Assembly: GCA_012036325.1 (NCBI GenBank)
Contig: JAAUPC010000155.1
Span: forward strand, 1 to 8,014
Length of the DNA: 8,014 nt
Direction of reading: 5' to 3'
Source: Paracoccaceae bacterium
Lineage (GTDB): Bacteria > Pseudomonadota > Alphaproteobacteria > Rhodobacterales > Rhodobacteraceae
Part shown: positions 1-5,771 of the stretch, in pieces
Layout of the letters: the number at the start of each line of letters is the position of its first letter
Position numbering within the stretch: position 1 is the stretch's first letter
Position numbers and translations under genes: made by a program
Notes under the pieces: model-generated
Databases searched by the model: none
Seen by the model: only the letters and a program-made list of their open reading frames with translations
Told to the model about the DNA's origin: nothing

Positions 1-1
1 C

Positions 2-907
2 CGTCGGCTGGGCGCGCGGCTCTCCACCGGCGTTGCGGTCTTTGACACGCTTCTGCCTTTGGTCTGCGGTCAGCGGATCGGCCTTTTCGCAGGCTCGGGC
101 GTTGGAAAATCGTCACTCCTGGCCCGTTTCGCCCGGGGTGTGGCAGCGGATGTCGTGGTCATCGCCCTGGTCGGCGAACGCGGGCGCGAGCTGCGTGAGT
201 TTACCGAACGCGTGCTTGGTCCCTCTGGCATGGCGCGCAGCGTGATTGTCACCGCAACCTCGGACCAGTCGCCCCTGATGCGCCGGCTGTGCGCGCTGAC
301 CGCGATGGCCGTGGCCGAACATTTCCGCGACCAGGGTCTGCACGTCCTTTTGCTGGTTGATTCGGTGACCCGCTTTGCCGAAGCCCACCGTGAGGTTGCG
401 CTGGCCGGCGGCGAAGAGGCGTCGCTGCGCGGCTATCCCCCCTCTCTGTCGCAAGCGATCATGGGGCTGGCCGAGCGGGCAGGCCCTGGGCCTGAAGGGT
501 CGGGCGATATTACGGCGGTCTTCTCCGTGCTCGTCGCGGGGTCCGACATGGAAGAACCGGTGGCCGATATCCTGCGCGGGGTGCTGGATGGCCACGTGGT
601 CCTTGACCGGCGCATTGCCGAGCGCGGCCGCTTTCCAGCGATTGATCTTTTGCGGTCGGTGTCGCGGTCCCTGCCCGATGCCGCGACAGAAGAGGAGAAC
701 GCCCTGATCCGAGACGCCCGCGCCCTGCTCGGTGCCTATGATCGGGCGGAAATGATGGTGCAGGCGGGCCTTTATGCCAGCGGGTCTGATCCGATGCTGG
801 ACCGGGCGATCCGGCTTTGGCCGGGGCTGGACGCGTTCCTGGCTGAGCCTGCACCCGCAACCGGTGTGAACGGCAGCTTCGAACGCCTGCGCGCCTGTCT
901 CAAATAG
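2..907 (+). CDS. fliI: Flagellar export ATPase FliI, 5'-truncated by window edge
   Basis: FliI is the cytoplasmic ATPase of the flagellar type III export apparatus. It forms a hexamer below the export gate and helps unload substrates from their chaperones. The frame is open from base 2, giving 301 visible residues against a usual length near 440, so roughly the first 140 (the N-terminal beta-barrel domain) lie outside the window. The Walker A loop GSGVGKSS is at 92-115. The FliI/F1-beta signature VGERGRELREF follows, then the Walker B strand VLLLVDSVTR (about 344-373) and the RGYPPS segment just after AGGEEAS. The C-terminal helical domain ends normally at a TAG. An internal ATG at 59 is not the true start, because conserved FliI sequence (RLSTGVAVFDTLLPL) precedes it. 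The gene converges on the minus-strand DUF1217 gene. The flagellar neighbours and the GSGVGKS loop make FliI much more likely than a virulence-type SctN ATPase. Confidence 0.95.
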   Translation, partial: RRLGARLSTGVAVFDTLLPLVCGQRIGLFAGSGVGKSSLLARFARGVAADVVVIALVGERGRELREFTERVLGPSGMARSVIVTATSDQSPLMRRLCALTAMAVAEHFRDQGLHVLLLVDSVTRFAEAHREVALAGGEEASLRGYPPSLSQAIMGLAERAGPGPEGSGDITAVFSVLVAGSDMEEPVADILRGVLDGHVVLDRRIAERGRFPAIDLLRSVSRSLPDAATEEENALIRDARALLGAYDRAEMMVQAGLYASGSDPMLDRAIRLWPGLDAFLAEPAPATGVNGSFERLRACLK

Positions 908-1161
908 AGCTTCGATTGGTGAAAGGGGATGGGCCGAGGTTTGGTCCGATGGTCATCGGGCCAGCTGAGCGTGCCTGGTTTTCGGCAGGATGCCGCGTAA
1001 GACCGTCAAGCCCTTGAACGGCCCCAATAGCTGATCTGCCCCGCCGGGCGGCATGCCTTTGGTTTGCCGGCCTTTGGCCGATCCGTCACTTCTCGGGTTA
1101 TCAGGTGCCTTGCGGCTGTGTGGTCGCAAGATCCCGGCTACGGCCTGTCGGCTGATCGGGT
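908..1161. other. Convergent intergenic region, no gene seen
   Basis: These 254 bases separate the stop of fliI from the stop of the DUF1217 gene on the other strand, so both transcripts should end here. All frames are broken and no protein family is recognisable. The only compact hairpin I see is a 5-bp stem CGGCC/GGCCG with a TTT loop at 1068-1080, plus weaker GC-rich dyads around 1038-1056. None is followed by a clear T run on either strand, so I do not call an intrinsic terminator. Confidence 0.5.
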
Positions 1162-1953
1162 TTAGCGTCGCAAAAGTGTAAGTGCGATCGAGGCCGGAGA
1201 GCTTCCGGCACCCAACTCTTGCACCTCGGCCCGGAACATGAAGCGGCGGATCAGGCCGTCCATCTTGGCAGGGTCGGTGAACTGGCTGATCGCGGAGGAT
1301 CCGAAGGCCGCCTCGGCCCGCGCCTGCAGGACCGAAACCTGTTGGTCGAGATCAATCGACGCAAAGCTTTTCGGCAGGCCAAGCGCGGTTTGCACCACCT
1401 CGCGCATCGGGGCGTTGCCCAAAAGGGTATACCATTTCGCCGTGTCCGAAATCGGCCTTGCCGCAAGGATCGGAAGTTCACGTTCCGCGTTCAGGGCCAG
1501 GCGATAGGTGTTGTTCTGCGTGCCGACGGCGGCCTCAAAACTCCGGGCGCGGAACTGGTTCAGGATTTCGTCCGGAAAGGTCGAGATCTTGGTGCGCGGC
1601 ACCGAGAAATCGCCAAAGCCAAAGGCGGCAGAGAATTTCTGGTACTGTTTGTCGGCCAGCTTGTTGGCCAGACTGCCTTCCTTCAGCGTGCCGCCTTCCA
1701 GTATTTTCTGGACGAAGGCCTTGCTGTTGACATCCGCTTCAAGCCCGAAGGCCGTCAATGCGATCCGCAACAGCCGCTTGTCCGATACCAGCTGTTCAGC
1801 GGTGTCGATCTTGCCGATCTTTTCGCGGAAATAGGCCTCATCCCGCTTTTGGACCGGCGCAGCCTGCTGCACGGCTTGCTGGCGTTCCATCGTACGTTTC
1901 AGGAAACCCCAGCCGGCCAAGCCGCCCAGAGGCAGGACCGGCTGGAAACTCAT
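1162..1953 (-). CDS. DUF1217 family flagellar-cluster protein
   Basis: This 263-residue protein matches, by recognition, the DUF1217 proteins found beside flaF and flbT in Rhodobacterales flagellar clusters. The function is not established. The sequence is soluble-looking, mostly helical and rich in Ala, Gln and Lys. It has no cleavable signal peptide and no obvious catalytic motif. A short hydrophobic N-terminus (PVLPLGGLAGWGFLKR) is followed by a charged helix (about residues 20-50), then an 'RLLRIALTAFGLEADVN' stretch and a C-terminal 'RRFMFRAEVQEL' helix. The ATG (1953-1951) overlaps the flbT stop by ATGA, so translation is probably coupled to flbT. It is the last gene of the minus-strand block. 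By context it may act with FlaF and FlbT or in filament assembly, but this is inference only. Confidence 0.8.
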   Translation of the reverse strand: MSFQPVLPLGGLAGWGFLKRTMERQQAVQQAAPVQKRDEAYFREKIGKIDTAEQLVSDKRLLRIALTAFGLEADVNSKAFVQKILEGGTLKEGSLANKLADKQYQKFSAAFGFGDFSVPRTKISTFPDEILNQFRARSFEAAVGTQNNTYRLALNAERELPILAARPISDTAKWYTLLGNAPMREVVQTALGLPKSFASIDLDQQVSVLQARAEAAFGSSAISQFTDPAKMDGLIRRFMFRAEVQELGAGSSPASIALTLLRR

Positions 1954-2354
1954 GCCCGGCCAGCGGCGAAAAGCCGCTCCTCCCGGGGCAAAAGGCTGCG
2001 CAGCGCTTTCAACACCTGGTAATGCTGATCCTCTAGCACCGCCTTGCTGGCCAGGGTCAATTGGGTGCGGCTGTCATAATCGGTCAGCACCTGGCTCAGC
2101 TGTTCGATCCCGCGCAAGAGTTGCAGCCGCGCTTCGCCAGCATCCGCGTCTCCGGTCAGCACAAGCTGAGCAATATAGCAGACCCGACGGACTGGCGTGT
2201 TCACCTCTTCCGGATGGATCGCATCGCGCAGCCGCAGGATATTCGCGTTGGGTGTCATGATCGCCAGACGCGACCGGCGGTCACCGTTTTCGATCACGGC
2301 TCCGTTGATCAGGACCCGTTCATGCGGGCCAAGTTTCAGGACTAGGCCGCTCAT
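1950..2354 (-). CDS. flbT: Flagellin biosynthesis repressor FlbT
   Basis: FlbT is an alphaproteobacterial post-transcriptional regulator. In Caulobacter it acts on the 5' leader of flagellin mRNA and lowers flagellin synthesis until the hook-basal body is complete. The 134-residue product has the family's full length and pattern: LKLGPHERVLINGAVIENGDRR at the N-terminus, a following NANILR segment, TPVRRVCYIAQLVL in the middle, and a helical C-terminal half (LLRGIEQLSQVL ... LEDQHYQVLKALRSLL). The start ATG (2354-2352) overlaps the flaF stop as ATGA and its own stop overlaps the DUF1217 start the same way. A GGGGGTGG stretch inside the end of flaF can serve as ribosome-binding site. Its likely target, the fliC leader, lies about 1.65 kb upstream in the same block. 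Confidence 0.93.
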   Translation of the reverse strand: MSGLVLKLGPHERVLINGAVIENGDRRSRLAIMTPNANILRLRDAIHPEEVNTPVRRVCYIAQLVLTGDADAGEARLQLLRGIEQLSQVLTDYDSRTQLTLASKAVLEDQHYQVLKALRSLLPREERLFAAGRA

Positions 2355-2722
2355 CTGCCACCCCCGTCCCCGCGCAGGCCGCGCAGCATGGCCATGTTGA
2401 TGTCGGTTAGCACTTCAGCGCTGGCGCCACGGTCGAGGACAGCCCGGCTGTGCTGCGCGGTGAATTCATAAAGGTAGAACAGCTGTGCCCGCAGCGGCGC
2501 AGGCAGGCCGTTGTCGGGCAGGGCCACGTCTGCAGCCAGGGTTGACCAAAGCTGCTGGTTTTCGGTCAAGGCGGCCACGAGGGCCGGAAAATCGGCGGCG
2601 CGGTTTGCCCAGGCGCTGCGCAGGCGCTGTGTCACCTGCGCGATCAGATCGTATTCGATCGAGCGCAACGAACGGGCAGGGGTTTCCCGTCGGGCATAGG
2701 CGATGGGGGATTGGTAGGTCAT
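2351..2722 (-). CDS. flaF: Flagellin synthesis regulator FlaF
   Basis: FlaF is a small cytoplasmic protein that promotes flagellin production and secretion in Caulobacter, acting opposite to FlbT. The 123-residue product carries the family pattern: an N-terminal YARRETPARSLRSIEYDLIAQVT segment (the 'SPRxxEYxLxxQVT' type), then TENQQLWSTLAADVALPDNGLP, and FYLYEFTAQHSRAVL near the C-terminus. The length is typical. The start is ATG at 2722-2720. The sequence just upstream on the minus strand (ATGGACCTCCG) has only a weak Shine-Dalgarno match, so expression may depend on readthrough from fliC across the hairpin at 2760-2785. The stop overlaps the flbT start (ATGA), making a tight regulator pair. 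Confidence 0.93.
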   Translation of the reverse strand: MTYQSPIAYARRETPARSLRSIEYDLIAQVTQRLRSAWANRAADFPALVAALTENQQLWSTLAADVALPDNGLPAPLRAQLFYLYEFTAQHSRAVLDRGASAEVLTDINMAMLRGLRGDGGGR

Positions 2723-2759
2723 CGGAGGTCCATCTGTTCGGGGCTTGGGGGGGAATGGT

Positions 2760-2785
2760 GGGCCGCGGGCAACCGCCCGCGGCCC
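2760..2785 (-). terminator. Perfect 11-bp GC hairpin between fliC and flaF
   Basis: An inverted repeat pairs 2760-2770 with 2775-2785 without mismatch around a four-base loop (GGTT on the minus strand). It starts 7 bases after the fliC stop and lies 37 bases before the flaF start. On the minus strand it is followed by ACCATTCCCCC, not a T run, so it is not a classic rho-independent terminator. It more likely acts as a partial terminator or as a 3' stabiliser that keeps flagellin mRNA abundant relative to the flaF-flbT regulators. The hairpin is seen directly; its role is inference. Confidence 0.6.
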
Positions 2786-2792
2786 CTCAGGA

Positions 2793-4004
2793 TTACCGGA
2801 ACAGTGACAGAAGACCCTGCGGCTGCTGGTTGGCGATCGACAGGGCCTGGGTGGCCAGCTGCTGCTGGACCTGCAGCGCCTGCAGACGGGCCGAGGCCTC
2901 TTCCATGTCGGTGTCGACCATCGCGCCGATGCCGGTCTTGAGCGAGTCGGTCAGCTTGCCAACAAACTCAGACTGGATATCGACCCGCTTTTGCGCCGAA
3001 CCGAAGCTGGCCGCCGCGTTGATCGAGGTCTGGAGCAGGCCTTCGATGTCATCAAGGGCTCCGGCCGGATCTGCCGTCACGTCGATCCCACCCAACGCGG
3101 CCAGCCCACCCTCACCCCGGGTCGCCGCAACCGAAATCGCGGTGGAGACGTTGGTGTTGTTGGTGATGCTGAGCGTGCCAGCAGTGGACGTGGACAGGGT
3201 GAAGTCAGCCCCGTTCAAGCCACCGGCCGTCAGTGCTTCGCGCAGACCTTCGGCGAGCTCATCGTTGGTATCGCCCACTTTCACGACATAGCGACCAGTG
3301 GTTTCACCAACGGTGATCTCGATGGCATCGCCTTCAATGAGCGAAGTCGTAGTACTAGCAACAGCGCCGTTGGCGTTTGAGGCAAGTGCCGCCCCAGCCC
3401 CCTGGAACGTGAAGCCGGTCACCGTGCCGACACCACCGCCTGCAGCCGGAGAGCCGGTTACCACGCCAAGGCTTGTCCCGGTCAACGCCGTCCCGGCCGA
3501 CGTCGACAGGTTCTGCGCCGTGACCTGGATGCTGGACGACTCAACACCCGTGGCACTGCGATCCAGCGACGACAGCACGTTGATCGAGGTCTGCGAGCCG
3601 TCCACCAGGTTCAGACCGTTGAACTGCGCCGCGCCAACGACCGATTCGATCTGCTTGGTCAGCTGCGTGATGTCGGTCTGCAGCTTGCTGCGGTCGACGT
3701 TCTCAGCCTGGGCAGCAACGATCTTGCCCTTCATTTCGGTCAGCAGCTTCGTGACCGATTCCGAGGCGTTGCGCGCCACGGTCAGCGTGGCATTGCCGAC
3801 TGAAAGGCTGTCAGAAATGCCCTTGAAGCCTTCAACGTCCGACTCCATCACCTTGGAAATTGCCCAGACGGCCGCATTGTCCTTGGCCGAAGCCACGGTT
3901 TTGCCGGTCGAGATATCGGCCTGGGTCTTGTTCAGGTTCATGTTGATGCCCTTCATCGTCTGAAGGGCAACCATCGCGCTGTTGTTGGTCAGGATCGACG
4001 ACAT
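2793..4004 (-). CDS. fliC: Flagellin
   Basis: This is the filament subunit, exported by the flagellar type III system and polymerised at the tip. The 403-residue product has conserved ends. The N-terminal D0/D1 begins MSSILTNNSAMVALQTM and contains DISTGKTVASAKDNAAVWAI, followed by helices to about residue 155 (AAQFNGLNLVDGS). The C-terminal D1/D0 covers the last 90 or so residues, with SAQKRVDIQSEFVGKL and the final LATQALSIANQQPQGLLSLFR. The middle (about 160-300) is Gly/Ala/Thr/Ser rich and is the variable surface domain. An in-frame GTG at 4019 would add MKDYT, but the Shine-Dalgarno AAGGA lies within that extension and correctly spaced before ATG 4004-4002, so I take the ATG. The gene has its own 196-base leader and promoter region and a strong 3' hairpin. 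Both fit high, separately controlled expression. Confidence 0.95.
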   Translation of the reverse strand: MSSILTNNSAMVALQTMKGINMNLNKTQADISTGKTVASAKDNAAVWAISKVMESDVEGFKGISDSLSVGNATLTVARNASESVTKLLTEMKGKIVAAQAENVDRSKLQTDITQLTKQIESVVGAAQFNGLNLVDGSQTSINVLSSLDRSATGVESSSIQVTAQNLSTSAGTALTGTSLGVVTGSPAAGGGVGTVTGFTFQGAGAALASNANGAVASTTTSLIEGDAIEITVGETTGRYVVKVGDTNDELAEGLREALTAGGLNGADFTLSTSTAGTLSITNNTNVSTAISVAATRGEGGLAALGGIDVTADPAGALDDIEGLLQTSINAAASFGSAQKRVDIQSEFVGKLTDSLKTGIGAMVDTDMEEASARLQALQVQQQLATQALSIANQQPQGLLSLFR

Positions 4005-4011
4005 CGTATAG

Positions 4012-4016
4012 TCCTT
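4012..4016 (-). promoter_or_regulatory. Ribosome-binding site that fixes the fliC start
   Basis: On the minus strand AAGGA is followed by seven bases and then ATG (4004-4002), which is ideal spacing. The alternative upstream GTG (4019-4017) overlaps this motif and has no site of its own. Confidence 0.75.
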
Positions 4017-4023
4017 CACGTAA

Positions 4024-4063
4024 GGCCGCAGATTTCACGGCCGGAAAGGCCACTTTGCGTGGC
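4024..4063 (-). promoter_or_regulatory. Structured 5' leader of fliC, possible FlbT target
   Basis: Two perfect 5-bp stems lie next to each other just upstream of the fliC ribosome-binding site: GGCCG (4024-4028) with CGGCC (4038-4042), and GCCAC (4049-4053) with GTGGC (4059-4063). A competing GGCC-N5-GGCC pairing links them, so alternative folds are possible. In Caulobacter FlbT acts through the flagellin mRNA leader. A flbT gene in the same block makes this leader the natural target here, but binding is inferred. Confidence 0.35.
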
Positions 4064-4150
4064 AGGATGGGCGTTCTGGCCAGTGCCACCGAAGGGTTCC
4101 GGCGGCGCCGCCCCGGCATGGGACGCAAGGCCCATCAAAGACCGAACCAC

Positions 4151-4165
4151 CTAAACAATTCCTAA
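4151..4165 (-). promoter_or_regulatory. AT-rich fliC upstream block with TTAG-N7-TTAG, CtrA-box-like
   Basis: The bases 4151-4195 are clearly more A/T-rich than the rest of the window and sit 145-190 bases upstream of the fliC start, so they probably hold its promoter. On the minus strand they contain TTAG-N7-TTAG (4165-4162 and 4154-4151). The CtrA consensus is TTAA-N7-TTAA, so each half matches three of four bases. CtrA controls flagellar genes in many Alphaproteobacteria. I cannot place -35/-10 elements with confidence. Confidence 0.3.
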
Positions 4166-4200
4166 TGCCAAACCCTGAATTACCAAGGATTTGAGCCAAC

Positions 4201-4521
4201 TTAGAAACGCCTCGGCTGCAGCGCCGAGGGCTGGGCAATCGCCGCCCTTTGCCCGCGCGCGTCATAGGTGGTCAGGGTCGGACCCTCGACAATCTCGGTC
4301 AGGCGGCTTTGCGCGGCGCGCAGGCCACGGGTGGCCGCCTGCAAGAGCTGTGCGTTGCGCTCGGCAAGCCGAATCAGCCGGCCGGCGGCGGCGGCGTCCA
4401 GGCGGGGCAACTCCTCAGCCAGGGCCGAGACTTGCGGCGCAAGGTCGGCCAGCGTGGCAAGATCGCCGACCAGAACCGCGTCACGCGTCTGGTCCAAAAG
4501 GGTTTCAAGTTCGATCTGCAT
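4201..4521 (-). CDS. flgN: FlgN-like flagellar export chaperone
   Basis: This 106-residue protein begins MQIELETLLDQTRDAVLVG and is predicted almost wholly helical to about residue 75 (heptad-like Leu/Ala spacing in LATLADLAPQVSALAEELPRL and AERNAQLLQAATRGLRAAQ). The tail is disordered and Gln/Ala rich (RGQRAAIAQPSALQPRRF). FlgN-type chaperones are small helical proteins that escort the hook-filament junction proteins FlgK and FlgL to the export gate. Size, fold and position between rod-binding flgJ and flagellin support that role. Sequence conservation in this family is low, so the name is tentative. GGAGG (4528-4532 on the minus strand) lies six bases before ATG 4521-4519. The gene overlaps the end of flgJ by 17 bases, so the two are probably co-transcribed. 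Confidence 0.6.
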   Translation of the reverse strand: MQIELETLLDQTRDAVLVGDLATLADLAPQVSALAEELPRLDAAAAGRLIRLAERNAQLLQAATRGLRAAQSRLTEIVEGPTLTTYDARGQRAAIAQPSALQPRRF

Positions 4522-4801
4522 GCTCCGCCTCCACCATGGTGTTGAAAATCATCTCGGCCAGCCCGATGCCGCCGCCTTCGACCATCAGCCGCGCCTGTTC
4601 CTGCCGCAGGAAGCTGGCAAACTGCGTCTCACCCGCGCCGCCGCCAAAGCCGCCTTCCATCTCGGCAAGGCCGGACTCTCCCAGCCCTGTATGGGCCAGC
4701 ATCTCGGCCAGAAAGGTGGCCTCCAGCTCTGCGGCCTTGGCCATCAGCGTCTGCCGCCGCTCGGCCGAGACGGGCAATGCAGGGATCAGGGCGGGTTCCA
4801 T
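4505..4801 (-). CDS. flgJ: Rod-binding protein FlgJ (N-terminal domain type)
   Basis: This 98-residue protein has only the rod-binding domain of FlgJ: KAAELEATFLAEMLAHTGL, then a Gly-rich turn (EGGFGGGAGETQFASFL), RQEQARLM, and GGGIGLAEMIFNTMVE at the end. The family assists assembly of the periplasmic rod. The C-terminal muramidase domain of enterobacterial FlgJ is absent, as is common in Alphaproteobacteria, where a separate transglycosylase does that job. The reading frame is open further upstream to 5068, but that part overlaps fliK on the other strand and looks non-coding. GGAGG (4808-4812) six bases before ATG 4801-4799 sets the start. It is the first gene of the minus-strand block and diverges from fliK. 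Confidence 0.85.
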   Translation of the reverse strand: MEPALIPALPVSAERRQTLMAKAAELEATFLAEMLAHTGLGESGLAEMEGGFGGGAGETQFASFLRQEQARLMVEGGGIGLAEMIFNTMVEAEHADRT

Positions 4802-4807
4802 CGCAGT

Positions 4808-4812
4808 CCTCC
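4808..4812 (-). promoter_or_regulatory. Ribosome-binding site deciding the flgJ start
   Basis: GGAGG on the minus strand, followed by ACTGCG and ATG (4801-4799). It supports the 98-residue form over the 187-residue extension of the same frame. Confidence 0.75.
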
Positions 4813-4848
4813 AGATGGATCGAATTTTCTCGACGATCCGCGATGGGG

Positions 4849-4863
4849 GTAAAGAATGGGTAA
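4849..4863. promoter_or_regulatory. GTAA-N7-GTAA in the flgJ/fliK divergent promoter region, CtrA-box-like
   Basis: The 112 bases between the divergent flgJ and fliK starts (4802-4913) must hold promoters for both. On the plus strand GTAA occurs at 4849-4852 and 4860-4863, exactly seven bases apart. On the minus strand this reads TTAC-N7-TTAC and includes TTACCCAT, one mismatch from the TTAACCAT half-site. The spacing equals that of the CtrA consensus TTAA-N7-TTAA. A similar motif precedes fliC. Suggestive only. Confidence 0.3.
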
Positions 4864-4913
4864 CTTGTCGCAGCGATAAAGCGGGGGAGTTGAGCGGCAG
4901 AAGTCGTAGGAAG

Positions 4914-5771
4914 ATGCAAACAGCCATCGCACCCAGAACCCCTCCCGGGCCCGTGACGCCCGGTGCCATCCAAACCGGAAACGGGGCTGACGCCACCAGT
5001 GCTGGCCCCGCCAGTCGGGAGGATCCTGCCCGGGAAGACCCTGGCCGTGACGCCTTCGCCAGTTTCATGGACGACGCACCTTCAGAAACGGCCGCACCAG
5101 CCGAAGGCGCTGTGCCCGGCCCGGTTTCCGCCGAAAGTCTGATCCCTCAGGCGCTTTTCTGGCCAACGCTTCCGGTCGCCCCTGTGCTGGTGGCCAATGC
5201 GTCTGCGCTAGCCCCGGCTGGGGGGCAGCCCATCCCGGTCGACCCACAGGGAGATGTGGGTGCCGTCCCGCCGCCGCTGCCCGACGCTGTGGTTTCGCTC
5301 CCCGGCCCCGCTGCGCAACCTTTGGCCGTGGCAGATCAACGCTTGCCCGCCGGGCTTGCCCTGCCGCCCGGCATGACGACCGTCTCGCCTGACGCCGTTG
5401 ACCCCGCGCTTGCGCTGCCCGCCCAACCGCCTGCCAAAGGGGGTGAGGGTGCTCCCGTCGCGTTTTCCCGTGCCGATATGCCCTTGCCTGCTGCAGCACC
5501 GTCAGTCATGGCCGCTTCCGGTCTGCGGTTCTGGCAGGCCACGCTTCAGGCTCTGCCGGAAACAGCGCCTGCGCCGGACCCGCAGATGGAACCCGATTCG
5601 CTGCCGCTGCTACCCGCACTTGCAGCAGGGGACCGTCCGGCCGCCGGCGCCCGGGGCCCTGCCCAAGCTGGCCGCCAGTCCCCCGCCGCCCTTCTCGGTC
5701 GCCAAGCTGGCCGAAACGGCCTTGCAATCACTCTTCGCCGCCCAGTCCGAACAGGCGGCACAAGAGCCTGA
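4914..5771 (+). CDS. fliK: Hook-length control protein FliK, N-terminal part (frameshifted gene)
   Basis: FliK is exported while the hook grows, measures its length and switches export from hook to filament substrates. This frame encodes the long, disordered, Pro/Ala-rich N-terminal ruler region typical of FliK, from MQTAIAPRTPPGPVTPG through PDAVVSLPGPAAQP to LRFWQATLQALPETAPAP. It reads sensibly to about 5620-5630. Beyond that it turns into Arg-rich sequence (GRQAGRNGLAITLRRPVRTG) and stops at 5771, while the conserved C-terminal domain continues in the next frame. The ATG at 4914 has AGGAAG touching it, which is too close for an ideal site. A TTG at 4890 after GGGGGAG is an alternative, so the start is uncertain. 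The gene diverges from flgJ and is followed by flgD. Confidence 0.75.
   Translation: MQTAIAPRTPPGPVTPGAIQTGNGADATSAGPASREDPAREDPGRDAFASFMDDAPSETAAPAEGAVPGPVSAESLIPQALFWPTLPVAPVLVANASALAPAGGQPIPVDPQGDVGAVPPPLPDAVVSLPGPAAQPLAVADQRLPAGLALPPGMTTVSPDAVDPALALPAQPPAKGGEGAPVAFSRADMPLPAAAPSVMAASGLRFWQATLQALPETAPAPDPQMEPDSLPLLPALAAGDRPAAGARGPAQAGRQSPAALLGRQAGRNGLAITLRRPVRTGGTRA

Noticed and set aside
908..1161. Remnant transposase or intrinsic terminator in the fliI/DUF1217 gap
   Set aside because: No frame gives recognisable transposase sequence, no inverted-repeat ends were seen, and the hairpins are short without T runs.
1219..2022. 267-aa plus-strand open frame opposite DUF1217
   Set aside because: The minus-strand frame has the recognisable family and ATGA coupling to flbT; the plus frame is a shadow.
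2485..3963. Long plus-strand open frames (up to 268 aa) opposite flaF and flagellin
   Set aside because: They are mirror images of the G/C-biased codons of fliC and flaF, have low-complexity Arg/Ala/Ser sequence, and no ribosome-binding sites.
4005..4019. GTG start adding MKDYT to flagellin
   Set aside because: The Shine-Dalgarno AAGGA lies inside this extension, and flagellins of this group begin MSSILTNN.
4155..4175. Possible sigma-54 promoter (TGGCA...TTG) upstream of fliC
   Set aside because: The GG and GC elements are out of register by one base and the -12 GC is TG, so it does not meet the GG-N10-GC rule.
4850..4879. Possible sigma-28 promoter (TAAA ... CGATAA) before fliK
   Set aside because: The spacing is three bases longer than the usual TAAA-N15-GCCGATAA and the -10 has two mismatches; too weak to call.
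4802..5068. Upstream extension of flgJ giving a 187-aa protein
   Set aside because: The extension overlaps fliK antisense, lacks family similarity, and a strong ribosome-binding site supports the ATG at 4801.
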